A stretch of DNA of 64,000 nt from Paenibacillus sp. 37 (GTDB taxonomy: Bacteria; Bacillota; Bacilli; Paenibacillales; Paenibacillaceae). Under the pieces are notes generated by a model. It was not told the DNA's origin, ran no database searches, and saw only the letters and a program-made list of their open reading frames with translations. Positions 53,351 to 61,858 of the stretch are shown piece by piece. Location of the stretch: NCBI RefSeq assembly GCF_008386395.1, contig NZ_CP043761.1, positions 6,634,001 to 6,698,000 of the forward strand, written 5' to 3'. Numbering within the stretch: the first letter of the stretch is position 1; each line of letters begins with the position of its first letter. The position numbers and the translations under genes are program-made.

Positions 53351-53575
53351 TTAGCAGGTAGAATGATTAGCACACGTATCCGGCGGATCTTTGATTGCGC
53401 AAACAGTTTCATAATTACAATTAGCTCGCTCCAAACAATTTTTTTGAAGAAACTCATAATAACCTGTTTTATCCACTGTAAAGTTCTCCACCCCCCAATT
53501 ACAATCACCTTGGATAAGATCCTTGGATTTACCGAACTTTACTAACTTCGGAGTTGCATAAACTTGGTTAAACAC
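53351..53575 (-). CDS. RiPP precursor peptide with lasso-type leader and Cys-rich tail
   Basis: 74 residues. The leader holds YATPKLVKFGKSKDLIQG, i.e. the YxxPxL(x3)G motif read by PqqD-like B1 proteins. Lasso leaders normally have Thr at -2; here it is Ile. If cut before Gly23 the core is 52 residues, starting GDCNWGVE, and Glu at core position 8 could close an 8-residue ring with Gly1. A cut one residue later gives Asp1 and Glu7. The tail has five more Cys (precursor residues 47, 53, 59, 68, 74). GTG start with GGAGGT seven bases upstream. Confidence 0.75.
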   Translation of the reverse strand: MFNQVYATPKLVKFGKSKDLIQGDCNWGVENFTVDKTGYYEFLQKNCLERANCNYETVCAIKDPPDTCANHSTC

Positions 53576-53636
53576 TAGTATTACCTCCCAGTAATTTTTT
53601 TGCAGCTTTTATACAATTAAATACAGCTACACCCTT

Positions 53637-53665
53637 AATCTATCATCATATGCCAATATTTTCAA
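53637..53665 (-). promoter_or_regulatory. Probable SigA promoter of the RiPP cluster
   Basis: On the minus strand TTGAAA (53665-53660), 17 bases, TAGATT (53642-53637). It is about 60 bases before the precursor start. The neighbouring AT-rich region (53576-53800) shows no other gene. Confidence 0.5.
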
Positions 53666-53803
53666 TATAATTACATTTTATTGTTTAACTTGTCATATAA
53701 AAATATAAAACACCATATTAATTAATATAAGGATAGATTCAGTATAAAACTCTCTCTTTAGGATCATTAATTCTCTCAAAATAAGAGAATCACCTAAAAA
53801 TAC

Positions 53804-53838
53804 TATGATATTATCCCCCTCAAGGTAGACAGCGAAAA
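53804..53838. mobile_element. Remnant IS3-family terminal repeat
   Basis: TGATATTATCCCCCTCAAGG then TAGACAGCGAAAAAG resembles the right end of IS-A (TGATATGCTCCCATCATAGT then AGACAGTAGAAAAAA). No matching second end or transposase was found, so it looks like a lone end of an old IS. Confidence 0.45.
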
Positions 53839-53962
53839 AGAGAGCCTATCAGAGTGAACTCAAAGTTGATAATCAGAGGTCATTTGGGCTATACCAGCAA
53901 TGAAAAGAAAATCTTGAATTGAAAAGAAAGAGGCTTGTTCGTCTGCGAACGAAAGTAAAATG

Positions 53963-54008
53963 TACCCTATCAGATGGACACTTTGAAAAAAGTCCATCTG
54001 ATAGGGTA
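53963..54008 (+). terminator. Hairpin at the IS-B left end
   Basis: TACCCTATCAGATGGAC / GTCCATCTGATAGGGTA is a perfect 17-bp stem with a 12-base loop, followed by TTTTGTTT. It overlaps the left inverted repeat and should stop outside transcription entering the transposase. Confidence 0.75.
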
Positions 54009-54049
54009 TTTTGTTTATAATAATGAAAAAAGATGTCGGAGCGGATATT

Positions 54050-54469
54050 ATGACGAAAAGATTACTGACGAAGAAAGAACAAGAACAGCTAAAACGGAAT
54101 CCAAATGTAATCGCTGTTAGCGAAAAGGGGATTACGTATACAGATGCATTTAAGCGCCATTTCATTGCCCAAAATGAACAAGGTAAACTTCCTCGTGAAA
54201 TTTTTGAAGAAGCTGGCTTCGATGCCGAATGTATTGGTTTGGAGCGTATCCGTTCTGCTGGGAAACGTTGGCGTTCCTCGTATCGTGAGGCAGGTGTAGA
54301 AGGCTTACAGGATACACGCAAAACGAATTCAGGTCGCCCATCGGAACGTGAATTAACTTTAGAGCAAAAGATTGAACGATTAGAAGCAAAGAATCGATTG
54401 TTACGAGCGGAAAATGAACTGCTAAAAAAGCTCGATCTACTCGAAAGGCAGATATTGAAAAAGAAATAA
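54050..54469 (+). CDS. IS3-family transposase OrfA
   Basis: 139 residues with an HTH region (GITYTDAFKRHFIAQNEQGKLPREIFEEAGFDAECIGLERIRSAGKRW) and a C-terminal coiled coil (LTLEQKIERLEAKNRLLRAENELLKKLDLLE). MTKRLLTK at 54050 is chosen as start. A slippery A-AAA-AAG at 54424-54430 near the 3' end permits -1 shifting into OrfB, with no stop between. Confidence 0.87.
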   Translation: MTKRLLTKKEQEQLKRNPNVIAVSEKGITYTDAFKRHFIAQNEQGKLPREIFEEAGFDAECIGLERIRSAGKRWRSSYREAGVEGLQDTRKTNSGRPSERELTLEQKIERLEAKNRLLRAENELLKKLDLLERQILKKK

Positions 54470-54525
54470 AAGTTGCAGTAGAACTGAAGTTTGAACTCAT
54501 TCATCTTACGATCCAAACCTACAAA

Positions 54526-55380
54526 TTGAAGCGGTTGGTTAGCTATCTATGCGATGTCATGGAAGTATCCCGTTCGGGATATTACAATTACTTCTCTGGA
54601 AAATCAGCGCAGAAACGCATAGCTAAAACCAAAGCAGATAAGAGGGTAAAGGAAATGATCTTAAAAGCGTATCATTTTCGTAGACGGAAAAAAGGAGCAC
54701 GCCAAATTAAAATGACATTAGAAAATCAATACAAGATGACGTACAACTTGAAGCGTATTCGCCGGATCATGAAGAAATTCGAAATCATCTGTCCCATTCG
54801 AAAAGCTAATCCAGCCCGTAGAATGGCAAAAGCAACGAAAGAGCATCCCACATGCCCAAACGAATTACAGCGCAATTTCAAGCCAGGCGAGGCGGGAAAG
54901 GTGTTATTAACCGATATCACATATTTAACGTACAGAGGAAATAAACGTGCGTATTTATCGACGATTAAAGACGCACAGACGAATGAAATTTTAGCGTATG
55001 AAGTATCTTCTTCGTTACATGTAGAAATTGGGCTGAACACGCTCCATCAATTGAAGAAGCACCGCCATATAACAAAAGATGCGTTGATTCATTCCGATCA
55101 AGGCTTTCATTATACGAGTCCACAATTCCAATCTCTGGTGAAAAAAATGGGATTAAGTCAATCCATGTCACGCCTGGGAAACTGTTGGGATAATGCCCCC
55201 CAAGAATCGTTCTTTGGGCATTTTAAGGATGAAACGAATATCAAAGAATGCGAAACATTCGAAGAAGTAAAACGAGAAATCAAGAGTTATATGACGTATT
55301 ACAATCATGATCGAGGGCAATGGAATTTGAAAAAGCTGCCGCCTGCAAAATACAGACAGCAGCTTCAACAAGTTGCCTAG
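54526..55380 (+). CDS. IS3-family transposase OrfB (DDE integrase)
   Basis: 284 residues from a TTG at 54526, though it is normally read as a fusion with OrfA. HTH_21-like region (VSRSGYYNYFSGK) and DDE residues in VLLTDITYLTYRGNKRAYLSTIKD, ALIHSDQGFHYTSPQF and NAPQESFFGHFKDE. It ends eight bases before the A/T-rich right end. The frame is intact. Confidence 0.9.
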   Translation: MKRLVSYLCDVMEVSRSGYYNYFSGKSAQKRIAKTKADKRVKEMILKAYHFRRRKKGARQIKMTLENQYKMTYNLKRIRRIMKKFEIICPIRKANPARRMAKATKEHPTCPNELQRNFKPGEAGKVLLTDITYLTYRGNKRAYLSTIKDAQTNEILAYEVSSSLHVEIGLNTLHQLKKHRHITKDALIHSDQGFHYTSPQFQSLVKKMGLSQSMSRLGNCWDNAPQESFFGHFKDETNIKECETFEEVKREIKSYMTYYNHDRGQWNLKKLPPAKYRQQLQQVA

Positions 55381-55457
55381 TTTTTTTCAAAATGTCCTTT
55401 ACAAAGGGTACACTTTATATGACCCAGGCTCTTTTTGCTTGTTCTCAAATAAGTGAT

Positions 55458-56564
55458 TTACTGTGATATCGTAATGACTGAGGTTACAAAATGATAAGAC
55501 TCATTCTCCAAAATGGCCTGCGATAACAGGATTTTATTGCCTTCCGGACTCCAGGCGAGCGGGTCAGAGGCGTTGTCCATATCCGCCGAGATCTGGAACT
55601 GTTCTGCCGACTCCGTGTTGGAGACAAACAGCCCTTTCTCATTATCATTCTCGGAATTGATGGTGTATGCAATCTTGGAATCATCACCCGACCAGCTTGT
55701 GCCGAAAATCTGCGTGCCTCTGGCGAGCGTAGCCTTCTCATTGCCTTCCAGATCGGTGAGCACCAGCACCCGTTTGGTATCCGCTGTTCTTTTCACAATC
55801 GCAAGCCTTGCTCCATCATTGGAAGGGATGACCCACTCCACACTTTTCAGCACCTGTTTCACGTCACCCGTCTTCGCATCGTATGCATTCAACTGGCCAT
55901 CTTCGCCCGTAATATAATAGAGCATATTGCCTGACACCTCGATACTCCGCACATTGAAATTACCCGTCTCCACCAGTTCCTTTGTTGTACCATCCACACT
56001 TGCTGAGATGAGATCACCCTTCATATTGGGGAAAACGACATGTTCATTATCCAGCCATGCGCCCTCTTGGATAAATCCATCCTCCTTGCCAGCAGGGGTT
56101 GTCTCCCCATTATGCAGGTTCAGGAAGTAGCCTTTTCCCGTATTTTCCTCCGGCTCCCGGTAGAACAGGTACTGACTATCTGGTGACACCAACGGTGCAC
56201 CCAGGCTAACTTCACTTTCCTTGAGCGGCGTGTCTGTACCTTTGGTTAGATCATACATATATAAGTTATGCGGATATCTTTCCTGGCCTTCAACGTTAAC
56301 GGATTTCAGGGATTTGTTCTCCTTGTCGGATACAATCCAGTCGTCACTTAGCCATGCAATTCCGCGCATATTCGGCAATTTATCAATTTTCTCCAGCTTA
56401 AAGCTCTGGTACACGGACGTGTTGGTATTATCTTTTACTGTAATGTCGGTGCCCGTTTTCCCACCTTGTGCGTTGCCCCCCGGCTCCGTTGTTCCCCCGC
56501 ATGCCGCTGTCGTTAACAGGGCAATGGCTCCGAACGTGCCCAAAGCTGCTTGTTTCCAATTCAT
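55458..56564 (-). CDS. TolB-like beta-propeller lipoprotein next to two-component system
   Basis: 368 residues. The signal peptide (AALGTFGAIALLTTAAC) gives lipobox TTAAC near residue 22. Residues about 60-368 form a WD40/TolB-like propeller with repeated SPDSQYLFYREP, SGDDSKIAYTINSEN, SPEGNKILLSQ blades. It faces outward on the membrane. It lies 60 bp downstream of the histidine kinase gene and shares its direction, so it may be a signal-reading accessory or a target of the system. Function is not otherwise clear. GGGGGG precedes the ATG. Confidence 0.75.
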   Translation of the reverse strand: MNWKQAALGTFGAIALLTTAACGGTTEPGGNAQGGKTGTDITVKDNTNTSVYQSFKLEKIDKLPNMRGIAWLSDDWIVSDKENKSLKSVNVEGQERYPHNLYMYDLTKGTDTPLKESEVSLGAPLVSPDSQYLFYREPEENTGKGYFLNLHNGETTPAGKEDGFIQEGAWLDNEHVVFPNMKGDLISASVDGTTKELVETGNFNVRSIEVSGNMLYYITGEDGQLNAYDAKTGDVKQVLKSVEWVIPSNDGARLAIVKRTADTKRVLVLTDLEGNEKATLARGTQIFGTSWSGDDSKIAYTINSENDNEKGLFVSNTESAEQFQISADMDNASDPLAWSPEGNKILLSQAILENESYHFVTSVITISQ

Positions 56565-56624
56565 GATGGTCCCCCCTGGTTTCTCTTGCTATAGACCAAG
56601 CATACACATCGCATACTTCCAAAG

Positions 56625-58130
56625 TTATTCAGACTTGTTTCGAACTTGTAAACTTGAATCAGCCAAAGGGAACATGAGCTGGAACGTCACACCTTCCCCA
56701 GCTTCTGGATTGCCCGGCAGCAGGGTGATTGTACCGCCCTGTTTTTCAACAAACTGCTTCACGAGAGATAACCCCAGTCCGGTTCCACCGGTTTTTCTGG
56801 CTCTGTCTTTGTTTACGGTGTAAAAGGGTTCAAAAATCTTCTCCCGCGCCTCTGCCGGAATCGGCGTACCCGAGTTGTAGATGCGAATGATCGCTTGACG
56901 CTCCTGCATCCGTAGTTCATTCTTCACCCGGATCACACCATCCGGAATGTTATATTTGATGGCATTATCCAGCATGTTGATGAAAATATGCATAAGACTC
57001 TCCCGGTCGCTACGGATCACCGCCGGTTCAAGATCCAGTTCCATGTTCAGCGCAAACTTCTCCGCTTTCCCACGCATCCGGCCACAGGCATCCTCCAGTA
57101 GAGCACTGACCTCTACATCTTCGGCCTGGTTCTCGAAGTCATACTTTTCCAAGGCAGATAAATGTAAGACTTTCTCCACCATCTCGTACAGCCGCTCCGT
57201 TTCTTTGTCAATGTTACTCGTCGCATCATCAAGAAGTTGCGGATCATCCTTATACATGTCGAGCAGCTCCACATAAGCTTTGATCGATGTCAGCGGTGTC
57301 TTGAACTCATGGCTAATGTTACCGATATATTGTTTCTGCTGCTGTTCTAGCGCCTGAAGTTTCTCAATCGCCAGTTGCAGCTTCTGCTGCTCCGCATGCA
57401 TGGCTGTGATATTTTGCTGAATGGATGTACTCATATAATAGATGCCCTGCCCCAGCTCGCCCAACTCATCCTTGCGCTTTAAAGGAGACTCCGTAATGTA
57501 ATTCCCTTCGCGAATGGAATCTGCAGACTTTTTCAGCCGGGTAATCGCGACAGCAAACCGATTGTAGAACAGATACCCCAGAATGAAGCTCAGCGCAACA
57601 ACCGCAATCCCTGCCCACATAAATAGTTGAAGGATACGGGCATAAAAATCTTGGTAACTCTGGACAGGATACTGTATCCACACGGCACCCATCTGCCCAT
57701 CCGGACCGTCCAATGGTGCAGCGTAGAGCAGGGTCTCGCCCTGCTCGTGATAAGCTATTTTATTTTGCAGCGCATAGTCCAGCGTTTCCTGTACGAGTTC
57801 ACTCTCTCCGGAGGCGAAGGATGCTCCCACCTGCTGACCTGTCATGTTATAAAGTGCTATTGGCAATCCGGTAGAGTTGGCCAGTTCCTGTGCCAGCCTG
57901 CGGCCATTTCGCTGTAAAAAAATGTCCTGATCGAGATGAACGGACTCGGTGTAGTAGGACTGTCGTACATTCAGGTTCACCAGCCGTGTCTGCTGCGATA
58001 GAATACCTTCAATCTGTGACTGCTGATTGCGTTCAATACCGCGCAGGACCAGTGAACTAAGCACCACCACGGTCAGGATAAGCAATGCCGCCAGAAAAAC
58101 ACTGAACTTCAGCTTGATGCTGACTCTCAT
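56625..58130 (-). CDS. Sensor histidine kinase
   Basis: 501 residues. Two membrane helices (FSVFLAALLILTVVVLSSLVL; LFMWAGIAVVALSFILGYLF) enclose an outer sensor domain of about 130 residues. A HAMP linker leads to HisKA with IGNISHEFKTPLTSIKAYVELL (phosphorylated His) and an HATPase_c domain (INMLDNAIKYNIPDG; GGTGLGLSLVKQFVEKQGG). It signals to the response regulator at 58127, whose stop overlaps its ATG (ATGA). The ligand is unknown. Confidence 0.92.
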   Translation of the reverse strand: MRVSIKLKFSVFLAALLILTVVVLSSLVLRGIERNQQSQIEGILSQQTRLVNLNVRQSYYTESVHLDQDIFLQRNGRRLAQELANSTGLPIALYNMTGQQVGASFASGESELVQETLDYALQNKIAYHEQGETLLYAAPLDGPDGQMGAVWIQYPVQSYQDFYARILQLFMWAGIAVVALSFILGYLFYNRFAVAITRLKKSADSIREGNYITESPLKRKDELGELGQGIYYMSTSIQQNITAMHAEQQKLQLAIEKLQALEQQQKQYIGNISHEFKTPLTSIKAYVELLDMYKDDPQLLDDATSNIDKETERLYEMVEKVLHLSALEKYDFENQAEDVEVSALLEDACGRMRGKAEKFALNMELDLEPAVIRSDRESLMHIFINMLDNAIKYNIPDGVIRVKNELRMQERQAIIRIYNSGTPIPAEAREKIFEPFYTVNKDRARKTGGTGLGLSLVKQFVEKQGGTITLLPGNPEAGEGVTFQLMFPLADSSLQVRNKSE

Positions 58131-58837
58131 ATGGCCCCGCCTGGTTCAGGTGCAGATGCTTTGTAGCCGATCCCATATACGGTCTGCAATTTTTGCTGAT
58201 CCGTATCTCCGATTTTTTTGCGCAAACGCTGAATGTGAATGTCCACGGTCCGTGTGCCACCTGCATATTCCATGCCCCAGACCCGATCCAGCAGATCATC
58301 TCTTGTGTACACCCGCTCAGGATTGGACATGAGAATGGTCAGCAGATCGAACTCTTTTGGTGTCAGATCCAGCTTTTCCTCATTCACGGTCACCGTGCGG
58401 TGAGCAACATGAATACGCAGTGTGCCATTCACGATGGCCTGATTCTTTGAATCATCCGGTGGTGGACTGCTTTTCTCGACACGGCGCATGAGCGCCTTCA
58501 CCCTTGCGAGCAGTTCACGGATCTCGAATGGTTTGGTCATGTAATCATCGGCCCCCATTTCCAGGCCAACGATTTTGTCCACGATATCATTTTTGACAGT
58601 CAGCAAAATAATGCCGATATCCTCGCGGTCCTCCAGCCTGCGGCATACGCCGTATCCATCAAGCCTTGGCATCATCACGTCCAGAATCATGACCTGTGGG
58701 TGAAACGATGCGACCTTAACCAAGGCCTCTTCACCGTCACTCGCAGTATCTACTTCATATCCTTCGCGCCGCAGCGCGTAAGCAATGGCACTGACGATGC
58801 TTGATTCGTCATCTACCACGAGTACTTTTTTATTCAT
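58127..58837 (-). CDS. OmpR-family response regulator
   Basis: 236 residues. The receiver domain (KVLVVDDESSIVSAIAYAL; phospho-Asp in VMILDVMMPRLDG; TKPFEIREL Lys) is followed by a winged helix (LDLTPKEFDLLTILMSNPERVYTRDDLLDRVWG; RTVDIHIQRLRKKIGD). The start MNKKVLVVDD at 58837 has AGAGG nine bases before it; an ATG at 58846 overlaps that site. It is the first gene of the RR-HK-lipoprotein unit. Confidence 0.93.
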   Translation of the reverse strand: MNKKVLVVDDESSIVSAIAYALRREGYEVDTASDGEEALVKVASFHPQVMILDVMMPRLDGYGVCRRLEDREDIGIILLTVKNDIVDKIVGLEMGADDYMTKPFEIRELLARVKALMRRVEKSSPPPDDSKNQAIVNGTLRIHVAHRTVTVNEEKLDLTPKEFDLLTILMSNPERVYTRDDLLDRVWGMEYAGGTRTVDIHIQRLRKKIGDTDQQKLQTVYGIGYKASAPEPGGAI

Positions 58838-58993
58838 GGGATTCATCCTCTTTATCTATGTCATGAGTTCGTTTATGGGTCTATGTTAGCAAGGTCTATG
58901 TTAAATGGCTATGGATGAGTTGCAATTTGTATGAAAGGTGCATATCCTCTCGGCTTGGACTTCGCTTTACTTTCTTTATACCCCAAAGGCAAC

Positions 58994-59031
58994 AAAAAGA
59001 GCCAACCCGCGATTGGATCAGCCCTTGGTCT
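58994..59031 (-). terminator. Possible terminator of the AraC-type gene
   Basis: On the minus strand an imperfect stem (GACCAAGGGC / GCGGGTTGGCTC) followed by TTTTTG. It lies 56 bp after the AraC stop. Confidence 0.45.
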
Positions 59032-59086
59032 ATAGATTCCGATTCATGTTACGGTTTAGGCAACAACTTCTTGATCACCTCAGCAT

Positions 59087-60046
59087 TTACTCCTCAAATG
59101 ACAGATTCAGCGGCTCATCCGACATCTCATACTCTGTCTCCATATGTGTCAGCGGTGTGTTCAGATCAACCTCCTCGAAGCGGAAGCTGTCAACCCACAC
59201 TTTTCCTTTACCGTTCAAAATAACCCCGAACGAAATGACCGCGCTGCCCTCCGGCACATCAAGCACAATACTATACTGGTTCCATGGCTGCGTACCCGTA
59301 ATCGGCCGATCATGCATGTTATCGAATTGAAGTACATCATGGACATTATTATCCACACGCATCCATAATCCGCAGAACGCGTCCACACGCTCGGTCTTCA
59401 CAAATCCCGATAATTTCATCCGCTTGCCTACATACTTGTCCGCTCTGAACTGTTGCATCATCGTTGCAAATTCGTTAGGCTCCATCGGCGTAACTGCTTT
59501 CAAATATCCTGAAGCTTTCCCCTGATGCACTTCGGCAGGGTCAATGCCCATCTCATAATTTTGCGGATGACTTCCCGTTAACATCCAACCTGGAATTGTT
59601 GACGTCTGATTCATCTGTACTTCTCCTCCTCTGGTTCTTCCTTCGAATAATTTCAGATCGAACAATTTGCGAAAACGTCCTGGTGGCATGCCATATAATT
59701 TGCGGAATGCACGGGTGAAGGCTTCCTGACTCTCAAAGCCACATGCCAGCGCGATGTCCAAAATACCCGCATCCGTCGATCGGAGGGTCGTGGACGCCAG
59801 ACTCATCCGGCGATTGCGTATATAATCCACCACGGTCATGCCCACCTCATTACGGAAAATTCGATGGTAGTGATATGGCGACAACAACGCCTCGGATGCC
59901 ACTTCTTCCAGCCCAATCTGCTCATGCAGATGAGTCTCAATATAAAACAAACTTTGCTGAATCATTGCACGGTAACGGCTCAACTGAGGTAAAGCCCCCT
60001 TCCATATCCTTACTATACGTGCTTCAGCATAAGGCGTTTTGATCAT
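59087..60046 (-). CDS. AraC-family regulator with C-terminal carbohydrate-binding-like domain
   Basis: 319 residues. The HTH pair is at the N-terminal side (about 30-130): IETHLHEQIGLEEVASEALLSPYHYHRIFRNEVG and LDIALACGFESQEAFTRAFRKLYGMPPGRF. The C-terminal part (LKAVTPMEPNEFATMMQQFRADKY; MRLSGFVKTERVDAFCGLWM-like; VDSFRFEEVDL) has a jelly-roll, CBM-like look, a possible ligand sensor. There is no strong ribosome site; the ATG at 60046 or a later one could be used. Confidence 0.8.
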   Translation of the reverse strand: MIKTPYAEARIVRIWKGALPQLSRYRAMIQQSLFYIETHLHEQIGLEEVASEALLSPYHYHRIFRNEVGMTVVDYIRNRRMSLASTTLRSTDAGILDIALACGFESQEAFTRAFRKLYGMPPGRFRKLFDLKLFEGRTRGGEVQMNQTSTIPGWMLTGSHPQNYEMGIDPAEVHQGKASGYLKAVTPMEPNEFATMMQQFRADKYVGKRMKLSGFVKTERVDAFCGLWMRVDNNVHDVLQFDNMHDRPITGTQPWNQYSIVLDVPEGSAVISFGVILNGKGKVWVDSFRFEEVDLNTPLTHMETEYEMSDEPLNLSFEE

Positions 60047-60149
60047 TTCTGCTACATATCGAGATAACCGTAATTGGAGAATTATTCTCTCATCGGAGTT
60101 GGTGTAACTAAGCGTTGGTTACAAGGGCATATATACGCCTCACAAAAAC

Positions 60150-60195
60150 AAAAAAAGAGCCGATCCAGGGACAACATTGCCCCTTGACCGACTCT
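60150..60195 (-). terminator. Terminator after the MATE gene
   Basis: On the minus strand AGAGTCGGTCAAGGG / CCCTGGATCGGCTCT followed by TTTTTTT, 18 bases past the stop at 60213. Confidence 0.88.
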
Positions 60196-60212
60196 ATACG
60201 AAAACTCAACAA

Positions 60213-61622
60213 TCAGACAGCCGGTACCGGCTGTGCGCCAACCTCTTCGTCATCATGCTCCACCAGTTCATGTTTCTCCCAAGCTCTGCTCTTCCAGCGG
60301 AAGAACATAATGACCGCACGGGTCCACTCATCCGCCGCAATGGCAAGCCACACACCAGCAAGCCCCAGATGAAGCTGGAATATGAGCAGGTACCCCAGTG
60401 GCAGACTCATGCAGACCATGGAGATCAGACCCATGTATACCGGGAACTTCGCATCCCCTGCCGCACGCAGGGAACCAATGATCACAATATTGCAGGTACG
60501 CCCGGTTTCGAGCAAAAGACTGAGTAGAATCACTTGAGCCCCCAGCTTGATAATTTCCGGATTATCCGTAAAGATGCTCATCAGCGGCACACGGAAAAAA
60601 ATGATGATTACATCAATGATGACTGTGGCCAGAAGCGCCCATTTTACACTGTCAAAAACACGTTTGTACGCATCATCTTTGCGTCGCGCACCCACAAGCC
60701 GACCTACAATGATCGATGTCCCCATACCAATCGCCATGCTGAACAAGTAAATATAGCTGGAGATGTTACCCGCATACTGCTTGGTTGCCATAGCTTCTGC
60801 GCCAAGATAGGTCACATACAGCGTGAACACGAGCTGGCAAGAATGATATACCATGGATTCCATCGCAGACGGAATGCCAATCCGCAGAATTTTGCCAATG
60901 AATTTCTTGGACAACTTAATGTAGTATTCGAAATCCACCCGCACCTCGCTCACACGATACAACAACCAGAAGAAGATCAGCAGGCAGATAAACCGACTCC
61001 CTACCGTAGAGATGGCTGCACCTTCCACCCCAAGCTTCGGCAGGCCGAAGTGACCAAAGATCAATGCATAGTTACCAACAACGTGAATCACGTTCATGAA
61101 TACAGCGACGTACATTGTTTCTTTGGTGTAACCATGTGTACGAATCGTCGCAGCCAGCGCATTAATGAGTGCCTGGAGGAAGATCCCGCCACCGACGATA
61201 TTTATATACGAACGGGCAAAATCATAAATTTCGCCTTGAATATTCAAGAGTGATAACAAATGTCCTCCGAACAGAAGAAAGATTCCGCTCAGGACCAGAC
61301 CTACGATAAGGTTCAGCGTAATCGCATTACCTGTCACTTGTGCTGCTTCACTTAACTTTTTGGATCCAATATATTGTGCTACTACAATCGCAGCACCATG
61401 TCCAATGACTTCCAATACAAGGATAGCGATAGAAATAATCTGATTGGCTGCTCCAACGCCGGAGACCGCATTATCGGATACCGAGCTGAGCATGAGCGTA
61501 TCCACGCTCCCCATCAACATAAATAAGAAGAGTTCCAGGAAAATAGGCCATGTCAGTCGAATCAGATTCAGATCCTTGGCATCAGAACGAAGGGACTCTT
61601 TGGTTGAGGATATTGCTGTCAT
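60213..61622 (-). CDS. MATE-family multidrug/metabolite efflux transporter
   Basis: 469 residues with 12 membrane helices in two MatE domains (NLIRLTWPIFLELFLFMLMGSVDTLMLS; GIPSAMESMVYHSCQLVFTLYVTYLG). MATE proteins export cationic drugs or metabolites using a Na+ or H+ gradient. AGGTGAG precedes the ATG at 61622. It is a single gene flanked by terminators. The substrate is not predictable. Confidence 0.88.
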   Translation of the reverse strand: MTAISSTKESLRSDAKDLNLIRLTWPIFLELFLFMLMGSVDTLMLSSVSDNAVSGVGAANQIISIAILVLEVIGHGAAIVVAQYIGSKKLSEAAQVTGNAITLNLIVGLVLSGIFLLFGGHLLSLLNIQGEIYDFARSYINIVGGGIFLQALINALAATIRTHGYTKETMYVAVFMNVIHVVGNYALIFGHFGLPKLGVEGAAISTVGSRFICLLIFFWLLYRVSEVRVDFEYYIKLSKKFIGKILRIGIPSAMESMVYHSCQLVFTLYVTYLGAEAMATKQYAGNISSYIYLFSMAIGMGTSIIVGRLVGARRKDDAYKRVFDSVKWALLATVIIDVIIIFFRVPLMSIFTDNPEIIKLGAQVILLSLLLETGRTCNIVIIGSLRAAGDAKFPVYMGLISMVCMSLPLGYLLIFQLHLGLAGVWLAIAADEWTRAVIMFFRWKSRAWEKHELVEHDDEEVGAQPVPAV

Positions 61623-61794
61623 TTTCTCACCTTTCCCATGTGGGCTTTAATTCTTAGGGTATGTTAGCACAGGTGGTTTGAAAATGCAGTAGTTTTGCGA
61701 AAAAAGTTGAAAGTTTTTTGTAATTCCATAAATAGGTATTTTCAGCATTTTCATCTAGTCCCTTTTCCGTACGACTATCCAAGGTTTTAGAAGA

Positions 61795-61845
61795 CAAAAA
61801 AGGCCCCTCCCCACTCGCTTTTAAGCAAGTGATGAAAGGACCTTC
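61795..61845 (-). terminator. Terminator of the right-hand sugar ABC operon
   Basis: On the minus strand AAGGTCC and GGGGCCTT arms with an inner CACTTGC / GCGAGTG stem, then TTTTTTG. It lies 14 bp after the stop at 61859. The rest of the 236-bp gap holds nothing clear. Confidence 0.75.
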
Positions 61846-61858
61846 GACGCTCAACCTT

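Larger units (their letters stand above)
53961..55412 (+). mobile_element. IS-B, IS3 family, complete
   Basis: 1,452 bp. Ends: TGTACCCTATCAGATGGACA on the left, and TGTACCCTTTGTAAAGGACA read inward on the right, both followed by a shared TTTGAAAAAA stretch. Two overlapping transposase frames are intact. No target duplication is visible. It borders the RiPP island on the right. Confidence 0.82.

Noticed and set aside
53860..54516. 218-codon minus-strand frame at the IS-B start
   Set aside because: Antisense to OrfA; Phe/Ser-rich and starting within the IS. Not a gene.
53941..55430. Target-site duplication of IS-B
   Set aside because: The bases outside both ends (AAAA and CTTT) do not match at any shift I tried.
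60534..61253. 239-codon + strand frame over the MATE gene
   Set aside because: Antisense to a clear 12-helix MATE transporter.
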